The notes beneath the pieces are model-generated. The model was not told the origin of the DNA, did no database searches, and was given only the letters and a program-made list of their open reading frames with translations. Of a stretch of 64,000 nt of DNA, positions 11,701 to 23,700 are shown piece by piece. Each line of letters opens with the position of its first letter. The stretch's first letter is position 1. A program made the translations under genes and the position numbers. Location of the stretch: positions 62,001-126,000 of the forward strand of contig CAJNDS010001857.1 in assembly GCA_905221605.1 (NCBI GenBank), read 5' to 3'. Source of the stretch: Symbiodinium natans (taxonomy: Eukaryota; Sar; Dinophyceae; Suessiales; Symbiodiniaceae).

Positions 11701-14700
11701 CTACCAGAAAGCCTGAATCCCAAGCCAAAAACCCTTGTCCACTAAACCGGAAATTTCATGAACTCTGTGCCCCCAAACCCCTAAGCCCTATAACCCTAAA
11801 CCCTAAACTAGCGAATCCTGAACCCTAAAACCTCAACCCTGAACCCTAAACCCTAAGCCAGCGAATCCTGAACCTTAAACTCGAAACCCAAACCCTGAAC
11901 CCTAAACCCTAAACCCGAAACCCTAAACCCTGAAACCTCAACCCCACACAGCCTAAATCGGCAACACCACAGCCGCGACCATGGCCTGACAACCCGAACC
12001 TGCGGCACTTCCACCTCCGCAGGGTATGATTTAGGGTTTATAGGGTTTAGGGCTTAGGGTCTAGGGTTTAGGGTTTAGGGTTTAGTGTTTCGTGTTTAGG
12101 GTTGAGGGCTTAGGGTCTAGGGCTTTAGCTCCCTGGGTCGTGGGGTCGGTTGCATCTGCGTTTAGTATGGCTTTTTAACGTGAAGGGTTTAGACGTTTGG
12201 GATCTCAGGGTGAAGAGCCTGGAGTTTTGTTTTGGGGGGGTTCAGGGTTTAGGGGGCTAGGGTCATTGTTGTTTGTCGAAGTTTAGGGCTTTTAGGGTTT
12301 AGGGCTTAGGGTTTAGGGTTTACTGTAGGGTTTAGGCATCCTGAACGGGACTATGCCTGGCAATCCCCGAACCCTTGGTCCATAACCGTAAACCCTAAAC
12401 CCTAAACCCTAAACCCCAAACCCTAAACCCTAAACCCTAAACCCTAAACCCTAAAACCTAACCTAACCGGAAGTTCGCCCTTCAGGTTCCAGGCTGTCGG
12501 TGTCAGGGTTAGGTTTAGGGCGTGGGGCCTAGGGTCTAACCCGTCAGACCCTGCCACAACCTGTTCATCCTAAACCCTCCAAGCCACCAAAGGCAAAAGG
12601 CGCGCTTTCATCGCACTGATCGCGGTAATGACTGCAGCAACTAATGCTGAGTCAGCCGATCACCAGCGAAGCTTGGCGAAATGGAGAGCCAGGCATCTAC
12701 GACTCCAGTCTCTCCGCCTTCTTTTGTCTTTTTAGGGGTCTAGGGGGCTTATCGGGCTTAGGGCTTGGTAGGAATTTTGTGGGTTTAGGGTCGGAGCAAA
12801 TTCAACCCCGAGGTCAACCAGTCGTGTTGTACAACTGCAGCGGCTGGGAGCTGCCGGTGGCCGTCACAAGTGGCGACCTGTACAACGCCAGAGTGCCGGC
12901 CGAGTTTATCATGCACGTCGAGGCAGCAATCCGACCGTTTTGTCGGACAGTCCTGTTTTCATGACGAATTCTGCTGCGTGGCCTGTGAGCAACTTTACAT
13001 GTGGCTTCGCGAAAATGGGGAAGCGAATTGCGCACGCGAAGTGCTACCGATATTGAGGTTTCCAAAAGTCAGGGTGCGCACCTAGAAACAGGATTCTGTG
13101 ATTCTGGGGTGGGTTAGGGGTTGCCCCTATTTGAGGAAACCCATATATCTACAGGTACTCATCAGAGTCGGAGGATGTAGGTCTACGAGATGGTGAAGTT
13201 TTGGCCCGTCGGCTGGACCTCTCCCGAACAAGCACCACCTCTTCCTCGGTGCTGTCGTCGTCGCTGGTGACCTCGATGAAGGTGCGTCGCACCACCGTCT
13301 TGTGCTGCGCTGGCTTGTTCTGCTGGTATCTGATCCTTGGTAGCCAAGCAACCATATTACAATAAGGGCACCCTTTTGTGGCTGGCTTATGTTACAAGGA
13401 ACCCAGAACCAAAAAAAAAAAGGTAAAGGCTACCACTGGGCTACCAAGGATCTGATTGCACAGCTCTTCACGCCTCTCATCGGGAACAAAGCGTGGCTCG
13501 CCATCGGCTGCAAGACAGGGAGCACTGGATCCACCATTGGCACGGCGATAGGCTCGCTTCTGCACAAGGAATGCTTCCTGAAACTGCTCACCGACACGTT
13601 CCCACTCCTCCCGCCTCACCGCACACTGGTAATGAACTAACCTCTGGCCATCCAGGGTACTGTATGCCTTCAAGTTCAAACCCAGATTCTCTGCGAACTG
13701 ATTGACAAAGTTGGCCAAACGAAACCTGTCCTCCGTGCCCATGCGGACCCAAGCGTCAAGCTGACTTCCAGCATCTTTCTTGATGGTGACACAAGCTCTC
13801 TGAGTGGATCCAGGCTTCAGAGGCAGTAGCGGGGGGCCCCGCTTGCAGCTGTGGACGCTCAGGACAGTGTACATGTTGGCGTTCAAGGTGCGCAACTCTG
13901 CAATCCCCGGGCGGTTCAAGAACCGCGTCGCTGTCAACATGGCACACTCAAGCAACAAGGCATGATGAGTTGACATCCACTGGTCAAACTTGTCTGCGGA
14001 GACCGTGAAAATGCCGAAAAGCCCGACGTGCTCGGCTCCTTGTGGGCGGCAGATCAGTAGAGCATCGGCAGGATCAGCCTCATCTCTAGAGAACATGAGC
14101 GTGGTGTCTTCCTTCGTTGGCCAGGCACGGTAAAGCCGCTGCCGGCTAATGATCGGTGCAGCGAGCTCTGGCATGCCGATGTCCACGGCACCTAGTTCAT
14201 GGCTGAGATAAAATCAAAAATCTACATGTCTATTCCTTCTTGGGTTTGAAAAAAAAACCGTAAAAAATATGAACTCTTACAGTCCTTATTGGGTTTGAAT
14301 AAAAAACCCGTAAAAAATAAAAAAAATCTTACCCAACGATGACAAAGGCACCAGCGTTCCCAAAGACCAAGCTGCAGAGCTGCAAGAGGCCCCAAGAGGC
14401 AGGCTGCCTCACAAGTGCATCACCTGGGGCCGGTTTCCGAAATAGGGTTTAGGGTTTAGGGTTTAGGGTTTAGGGCTTAGGGTGGGGGGGGTCTTTACTT
14501 TAAGGGGACTCCTACCTCTTGGGGTCTATATGAGGGGTCCCTTGCTTTCGCAAACCCCCACCTGGCGCCAGCTGCTCAATCAGCTCCATGCGCCCTCCAA
14601 GCGGCAACTGGGGTTCGTGCTTTGCCCTGGTCTCCGGTCTAAGCAGCAGACTTTTGGTGTCGGCGTCCTGCACCTGAATCCCACTCAGCGCAAGCCTCAG

Positions 14701-17700
14701 CAAGTGACCCCCCCAAGGGCAGCGGCAGTGGGACAGGCTTGACTGCCCCACGCGCTCGCACACCTCCCACTCCTGCTGCGAGAGCAGGTGAGGAACTGAC
14801 TCGAACCACTCCACCACATCCCGAGGTCGCTCCACATTCATGGCTTCTTGCCACACGAAAAGCGCTCTGCCCGCACTATACCTTATTGCTTTGATGGCTC
14901 GCAGCAAGAAGCAGTTTACTGCTTTGCTCCACCTTACACCAATGGCCGTACTGAAGGAGCTGGCCTTCTGTGAACCCAAAGACTCTACACCCTAACCCAC
15001 CAAGGCCCTCATCTAAGACCTAACAACCCTAATATAGTGGTCGGAATAACTGCTAATAGTGTTCGCTTCTGGCCGCTTTTATTCTTTTCTGGAATAACTG
15101 GAATAACCCTATTCTAGCTATTAAGGCCCCTATATTAAACCCCCCACAACGCCCCCAGACCGAAAACCAAAACGACCATCCCGAGCCCTGAGCCCAAAGA
15201 ACCCCCAACCCCTGGATCTGAATCTGGGAACAGGATTTAGGGTTTAGGGCTTAGGGTTGAGGGTTTAGGGTTCAGGGTTGAGGGTTTAGGGTTTAGGGAA
15301 CCCGTGCCTCCCCAATTCCCCAAAAACCGTCCCAGGGATCCCAAACCCTGGCTTGGAGTGTCTGTGTGGTATTCGGGTTCTGGGGCAGCTGTAGGGACCT
15401 CCCCCCCCCCCCTCTCGCAAAGTACAAATAACAGATTCAAAAGCCCAAAAGCGCAAAAGTCCTATAAACCCCCAGAGGCAAAGAAGCCTTCTTCTGCACT
15501 TTCTGCACCTGCGGGACCATGCGCTGTACCTCGGCCAAAGGGTTTAGAAAGGTTTTCGTTTAGGGGGCGAAGGGGTTTCGGGACTTACGTGCTTGTAGCA
15601 CTGAGATTCGCTGCTTGGCTTCAAGCCCAAAACAAAGGGCAAGAAGATCATGATCATGATTAGGGTTTAGGGTTTAGGGTTTAGGGTACAGTAGCCTACT
15701 TGGAGGCTCATGGGTAGTAGCCGCGGTGAGACGTACGATCGAAACCTGGTTCAGGCACTTGCTACACTACCCACAGCTACCCACGAACCATCAAGTAGGA
15801 ACAGCCCGCAGCCTTTCGGCAGACATAAGTAAAGACTCCAAACCCTCCACCCCCCAGCCCTGCTCGAAGTCGCTTCAGGCTTTACGAAGACAAGAAGACC
15901 TGCAACACTTAAACCCTAAACCCGCGACCCCACACCCCGCAACCCAACCCCAAAACCCCAAACCGTCGACCCCTCGAACCAGGGGGCCCTACACCTTAGG
16001 GTTTAGGGTTTAGGGTTAGGGTTTAGGGTTTAGGGTTTAGGGTTTAGGGTTTAGGGTTTAGGGTTTAGGGTTTAGGGTTTAGGGTTTAGGGTTTAGGGTT
16101 TAGGGTTTAGGGTTTAGGGTTTAGGGTTTAGGGTTTAGGGTTTAGGGTTTAGGGTTTAGGGTTTAGGGTTTAGGGTTTAGGGTTTAGGGTTTAACCCTCA
16201 GCCCTCGATCCTGGGCCCTAAACCCTGACGTTTGGGGGGGTTTGCGAAGATGGGACGCCTAATCTCGACCCCAAAATAGTCGGACTCCCTCATAAATACG
16301 GACCCCAACAAGGTAATTTCGGAAACCCCTTTCTTGGGTAATTGACGGGGTCCTTATGAAAAGGCATCCTACTTTTTTTTTTTTTTGGGGGGGGGGGGGG
16401 GTCTGTTTTTGGGGTCCCCCATTTTCGCAAACCTAAACCCTAAACCCTAAACCCTAAACCCTAAACCCTAAACCCTAAACCCTAAACCCTAAACCCCTAA
16501 ACCCTAAACCGCTGCACCCAAGGGGCCGGGATCTGCACATCCACGACGCGGTCGACGAACTGGATGCAAGGCCTGGGTTTAGGGTTTAGGGTTTAGGGTT
16601 TAGGGTTTAGGGTTTAGGGTTTAGGGTTTAGGGTTTAGGGTTTAGGGTTTAGGGTTTAGGGTTTAGGGTTTAGGGGTTAGGGGGTAGGGTTTAGGGTTTG
16701 GGGTGTAGGGTTTAGGGTGTCGGGAGTTGGGACGTTTCCCCCTTCTACAAACAGTCCTTACATGGGTTTTTTAGGGTTTAGGGTTTAGGGTTTTATAGTA
16801 CCTAGTAGAATCCCTCTTAAGGACTGTGAGTATACGGGGGATAGGCTTATAAGCCTATCCCCCGTATAGGTTTAGGATTGGGATGTTCCCCCTTATACTA
16901 ACAGTCCTTCATATGGACTGTAATTGGGGGGGAAATATAGTCAAGGTTTTTAGGGTTAGGGACACTATAAGTTTGGATGCTCACCCTGATACTTACGGTC
17001 CTTAATAGGGATTATAGTCTCACCTAGTATAATCCCAATTAAGGACTGCTAGTATACGGGGAAACATCCCAAGTTTCGGGTGAGAAAAAAAGATGTGGAA
17101 GGTCATATGGCATGTTACATAAATACATACATGTAAAAAAATGATGAGCTGAGTTTTGTCAGTTACGACAGCATTAAAAGCATGATCACATGGCGGCGGG
17201 TTGAAAGCCAATGTAATTTATTTTGAGGACATATACAAGAATGATAATGATACATCATATTATCAGCATACAAATATTGCAAAACGCAAAGACATGCTGT
17301 GCACATAAAACAAAACATTTACCCATCTACTGTACTTCTGCCTACCCATGAACCCCACGGGATGCCCATGGATCAATGAAGCTTTAACCCTAACCCCTAA
17401 ACCCCAAAACCTGAACCCTAGAAGAAGCCCTGGACCCACAAGCTTTAACCCTAAACCCTAAAACCTGAACCCCAGAAGAAGCCCTGGACCCACGAATCTT
17501 CCCACTCCGGCACCTAAGCCGCTGGCACCTCGACGCGCCGCGTCTGCTTCGACTGGCGGCGCAGGCTTTTGGGGTCGGTGTTTAGGGTTTTGGGGTTCGG
17601 GGTTTAGGGTTTGGGGTTTAGGGTTTAGGGCTTGGGGTTTAGGGTCTAGGCTTTAGGGTTTAGGCTTTAGGGCTTGGGGTTTAGGGTCTAGGGGCTCAGC

Positions 17701-20700
17701 GCAAAGGGCTCAAGGGTGTCTTGCCAACTTAGAGGGCATCAGACCTCTTAAGTCCACAGAGCTTCGCCGAACCCTACTTGAAGGTCCGTGGGTAGCTAAT
17801 GAGTGGGGCTGCACACTATAGGTTTAACTGCTTGCAATCTTATGCGCGTACTTATAACCCGGCTTAGAACGACTCCAAGTAGCCCTGACCCCTAACCCCT
17901 AAACCCCTAAACCCAAAACCAACATAAAGCCTTCACAGCCTAACCTCCCCCCAAACGGCAGATCAAGGGTCTCCCTTTCGGAACTCATGGCTGCTTAGCT
18001 GAGCCCTACAATAGGGGTGGTTGTCAACATTAGGTTTAAGGTTTAGGGTTTAGGGTTTAGGGTTTAGGGTTTAGGGTTTAGGGTTTAGGGTTTAGGGTTT
18101 AGGGTTTAGGGTTTAGGGTTTAGGGTTAGGGTTTAGGGTTCAGGGTTTCCGATTATAATACGGCACCTAGTATCTAGGGTACCCCAAAAGGGATCATCAT
18201 TTTGACAGCCACCCATATGTAGGCTGTAGGCCACGCTGAGCCTTGGTACGTTAGAAATAGCGACAAGCACGCCAACAAATGCGGCCCCTAAACCCTGAAC
18301 GCTAAACCCTAAACCCTTACGTTTCGGGTACCCAGTGAGGCCTGCACCGGCACAGGCCGTAGCTTCTGCACAGGTACCTTCACCTGCGTGCCAGTGTGGG
18401 TTGTGAGATGTCATTGCCTGAGGCTAGAACCCTGAACCTAGAAACCCAAACCCCAAAATCCGAAACCCCAAACCTCTAAACCCTTCAAAACTTAAACCCG
18501 AAGCCCTGAACCCTCAACCCACAAACCCCAGGCCTCAGTTTCGAGCCCTGGCCCCTCGTGAACCCCCACGAAGAGAGGGTTTCTGGGCTTCAGGGTTAAG
18601 AAGTTGAGGGTTTAAGGGTTTCAGGGTTTATGGGTTTCAGGGTTCAGGGTTCTATTGTTTGATACTTCTGATAATAATGATACTAATATGAATACATATA
18701 CTTATATGATTCTATGATCATCAACATGTGCAGCACTCGAAGCCAAGGGCTTTGGGGGTTGTCTCGGCGCGACGCAAATTTGCTTTGTGCTTTCACCTGT
18801 TCAGGCCAGAATTTGCAGGCGCCTTGGCTTTTGCATCATGCGCCGTGCCATATGTGTGGTTCCGCAATTAGGGTACCTTATTGGGGGTCCTTTTCACAAG
18901 GGAATCCTACTATTTGGGGTCTATTTTGGGGTTCCCTATTTTCGCAAACTCCCATTAATATCGCCTTCGACTCCCGCCTAAAAAAAATCCTGTGCGCATT
19001 CCGTGGTAGTTCCCATAGAAACCCGGGCTCCGGCTCTCGCCTCTTCATCCTCGTAGACGATCTGCTCGACCTCCACGTGCTTCTGGGTCCGGATCACCTG
19101 GCCAGATTGGGCTCAGGAAGTTCGAGGTTTAGGGCGTAGAGTTTACGCTAAACACGAGGATTCGGGTTGGCTGCAGGTGGTTCGGGGGGCTTTGGTTGCA
19201 GACACGATTACCATGTTTTTTTTCCATAGTCTTTGGGTTCGGGGTTTTGGGTTTAGGGCTTAGGGTTAGGGACCACATAGAGCCACGTGTTCTACGGAAC
19301 CAAGAAATTGCATGAAGTGAGGCAACCGCCTGAAAGCCACAACCACATGAAACTCAAAACCCCTAAGCTCTTACATTACAAACTTTGAAGCCCTCCCCTT
19401 AACCCTAAACCCTAAACCCGAAACTCCGAAACCTCCAACCCCAGAATCCCAGGCCCCCAAGTGCAGCTTGTGCCTTGGGAACCTGTACGGTCTGAGCCAC
19501 AGGTATCTCCACGACCCTGTCCTGAGACAAGGGGTTTGGGTTTAAGGCTTAAGGCTTAAGGCTTAAGGCTTAAGGCTTAAGGCTTTAGGGTTTAGGGTTT
19601 AGGGTTTAGGGTTTAGGGTTTAGGGTTTAGGGCTTAGGGCTTAGGGTTTAGAATTTAGGGTTTAGGGGCTTAGGGTTTGGGTTTAAGCGTTAGTGCTCTT
19701 ACGATGTAGGGTGCCTGAACGCCGAGGCCAAAAACCGAAACGACCTAAACCTTGTAAACCATAAAGTGCGAAGTGCTCAGGGTTCCAGGGTTCTGGGTTC
19801 AGAGCTCTGGTAGGCTCAACAACAGCAAATTGCGGTGTGAGCCAGTTTTGAGGTCCCTCAACCCTAAACCCTAAAACCAAACCCCTAAATCCTAAACCAA
19901 CACCAACTGTCAGGGAGTTTTGTTGAGACAAGTTCCTAAGGTGGTTAAAGGTTCAGGGAAGATGGCCATGCGCACTTCATTCGCTCCTTTAGGGCTTTGG
20001 GTCCTTAAACCCGAAACCCTAAACCCTCAGCCCAAGTGGAGGGGGAAGGTAAGTTGATAGCTCATCATAAGCCCCAAAGTCTGTTAGGCGCCGCTCCTTG
20101 TACACGATTTCAGGCACCTGCCGAGGGGGTGCAGTGTTTGGGGTTTGGGTTTGGGGTTTGGGGTTTAGGGTTTAGGGTTTAAGGTTTAGGGTTTGGGGCT
20201 TAGGGCTTCACCAGGCCACCTTAGCCACCTGTCCAGACATCCGACGACCTTCTCTTCCACCCCCGCCGGAAGCGCACCGAACCTCAACCCTCTCCTCCAT
20301 GTAGGGCTTGAGGCTTAGAATCTAGGTTTTAGGCTTACAGGGGCCATGAACACTGCCCTCACACCTTACCCTAAACCCTAAACCCCAAACCCTGAACCTT
20401 TAAGAACCCTAAACCTTTAACCCTAGACCCTAAACCCTAAACCCCTTTAACCCTAGGCCCTTGTAAAAATTTGAGCCTAAACCCTAAATCCTAAACCCTA
20501 AACCCTAAACCCCCTTTAACCCTAGGCCCTTTTAAAGTTTAGGGTTCTTGGGAAACCCTAAACCCTACACCCTAAACCCCTTTAACCCCTTTAACCCTAG
20601 GCCCTTTTAAAGTTTAGGGTTCTTGGGGCTTGGGTTCCTCCCCTCATATCCAGAAACCTCATGCGGATCCGCGCCTCGACCGTCTTCTTCACTTCCTCTC

Positions 20701-23700
20701 CGCACAAAAAAGAGCTTCGGGTTTGGGACTTAGAGCTTAGGTTCAGGGTTTAGGGTTTAGGGTTTAGGGTTAGGGTTTAGGGTTAGGTTTAGGGTTTAGG
20801 GGGTTTAGGGGGTTTAGGGGGTTTAGGGGGTTTAGGGGGTTTAGGGGGTTTAGGGGGTTTAGGGGGTTTAGGGGGTTTAGGGTTTAGGGTTTAGGGTCTG
20901 CTCTGGCATTCTTGGGGATCAAGGGCTTGGGCTGTCGGGGATGAAGGGCCGAGGGCTGAGGGTTCCGGGCTTCTGCTGCCTTAAAACCCGAAACCCTAGC
21001 CCTAAACCCTAAACCCTAAACCCTTGACCCTAAGTTTTAACCCTTGAACCCTAAACCCGTTGTGGGAAGTGTGGGATTCGGAGTTTGCCCTGTCCACCTG
21101 AAGTCTCTGAAACCTGTGGTCGGACTGATGGAGGGGCATGGAGGGGCCCTTGGAAGGGATCCTGCTTACGGGTTTAGGGTTTAGGGTTTAGGGTTTAGGG
21201 TTTAGGGTTTAGGGTTTAGGGTTTAGGGTTTAGGGTTTAGGGTTTAGGGGGAGTTCCTTTGGGGGCTACATGGGCATGTCGTGACTTCATTAGTAGGGAT
21301 AGAGAGGGTTGTTATGCATGGCGGCTTTGATTATGATTCGGTCGGATGTGAAACTTCACTCATGGGCTGACTGCTCCGCAGAGCAATCTCCTTTGCATCT
21401 ACAGACTGTACTTAAGCCCTACATCCTAAACCCCTATCCCAAGAGAACGGAAGCAACCAGCCCATGACCATGTCCACCCCTTACTAAGAGGGACCCATTT
21501 TAACAGTCGCCGGCTCCCCCTTTTTAGTCAACCCGTGATTAACAAACTCCCACCAAGACACCTGCACCACCATGAATAACCCTCCCGACAATTCCTACTC
21601 TTTGCTTAAGAACCCCAAAAGAAAACACGATAATCCCTGCATTACCCTTATAAGGAAGAATATCTTTTGTTTTTTGGGGGGTTCCTTAAGCAATTAGTAG
21701 ATTAGTCGGGGTCGGCTCAAGAGCATTCTACACCCAATTAACAAACCCCCCAATTAAACAGGCTCGGCTCCAAAATTCCTGCCCCGCGGATCCAGCCCCA
21801 ATGAATAGGCCCGTGAAGTCAGTGTAAACTTTGTCATACATACAAATGTTTAGACAGCCCCCCCCCCCCCCCCCACGTCCGAAGAGCCTGTATTCATCTT
21901 TCCAAAGATCGCTTCATGTTGCTCCCCTCCGCATTAGTAAACCTCCCCCAACTAGACAGGCTCGACTTCCACCCCGTTAGTATCCTCCCCCCATTTGTAA
22001 ACCTCCAATTAGACAGGTTTACCCCCGCCCCCCACCCAACAAGTTAACCTCACCCCCCCCTCCCCCCCTTGACTTCCACCCCGTCCCCTTCCCACCCAAA
22101 ACAAGTTGAACCCCCGCATCCCCCAATAATTACACAGCCCCCCCCCCCCGCCCAAAAACCAAAACCCTAAACCCCCATTAGCCCATTACTCTCGTTTAGA
22201 AAGGAGCCTGGATCATGGGCACCTGCCGCACGCGCTGCACCGGAACGTGGACCTTAAAGATCTGGCTTTCAAGGGATTATAGGGTTAACCCTAAACCCTA
22301 AACCCTAAACACTAAACCCTAAAGCCTAAACCCTAAACCCTAAACCCTGTTTATAGACCCAACTTACAGCAGCTCTGCGCTTCGGGAGATTAAGGTCCAG
22401 ATTGCTTGCATGTTGCGGGGGTTTAGCTCAGTTAGGCTTTAGGCCTCTGTTCTCCACAGTAACCTGAGAACAAATGGAAACAATTTGAACATGGAGCTTT
22501 GAAGGGCACCGTGAGCTGCAAACAAAGGAACAGAGGTACCACTGGGGGGTCCGACACAAGAGGGTCCAGGGCTTAGGGCTTCGAGCTTGTCGCTTGGCTG
22601 CGCTTCCTGCACCGGCCGCAAGTTTCGGGGTGGAAGCCTTCGATTTGGGAAGCCCTGGGTCGCTTGAGCTGCAACGTTCTCTAAGATCGGCGGCGGGCTT
22701 GTCGTCGAACTCGATCTTGGGAACCTTCATTCATCGACTTTGGGAAGTTTTTGGGCTTGGGGTTCAGGGTTATAAGGTTGGATGTTCCCCCTTATACTAG
22801 CAGTCCTTGATCGAGATTTTACTAGGGGGGTACTAGAATCCCTATTAAGGACTGTTAGTGCAAGGGGGAACATCCCAACATGTACTATTTGCTTCAGAGC
22901 CCCTCAAGATTAGAACCTTCCTTATAGGGGCAGTATAGTTCTTTGTTCTTATGACTGCTTAGGGTTCTTAAGCGAGTAGTAACCATGCACGCACTCTAGA
23001 CCCTTAATAGTAACCTGGGAATAAAAAAAACCTTAACACTAAACGCGTTCCTTTCTAAACACCATGACATCCCGAAAGGGCCCTTAACCCCAAAAGTACT
23101 AAACCGCAAACCCCAAAAGTCACCCTAAACCCTAAACCCTAAACTTCAAAAGTCCAAATAGTCCTAAACCCCAACAGTCCAGTCTTGCCACGGCATGGGT
23201 TTTAGGGTCTAAGAGGCCACATCACAAGGGTTTAGGGTTTAGGGTTTAGGGTTACACCCTAAACCCTAAACCCTGAATCTAGAATTCGCTCAAAGGGGGC
23301 CAAACAGGGGGGCCTCGATAGTCTTCTGCACCTTCTGCACCTGTTGGGTGGGGCGGGTGGAGGTTGGGGTAAGGCTTTCAACCCTAAACGGGTTTAGGGT
23401 TTAGGGTTCAGGGTTTAGGGTTTAGGGGTTAGGGTTTAGGGTTTAGGGTAAACTCTAAACCTTAAACCCTACGAAGGCCTAAGGTTTGTGGCTTGAGTGC
23501 CTGAAGGCGGTCAGGTGTTTAGGGCTCATGATGTGGCCTGTCTTGAGGTCTAGGGGGTTCAGGGTTTAGGTGTTAGGGGTTTAGAGAATGAGGAATTAGG
23601 GGTTTAGGGCTCCAGGGGGTCAGGGAGCTGAGGGTTTAGGTTCTCGGGAATTCAACGTCGTAGGGTCGAGGCCCTTGCGACAAGACCGGCTCGAGGGTAC

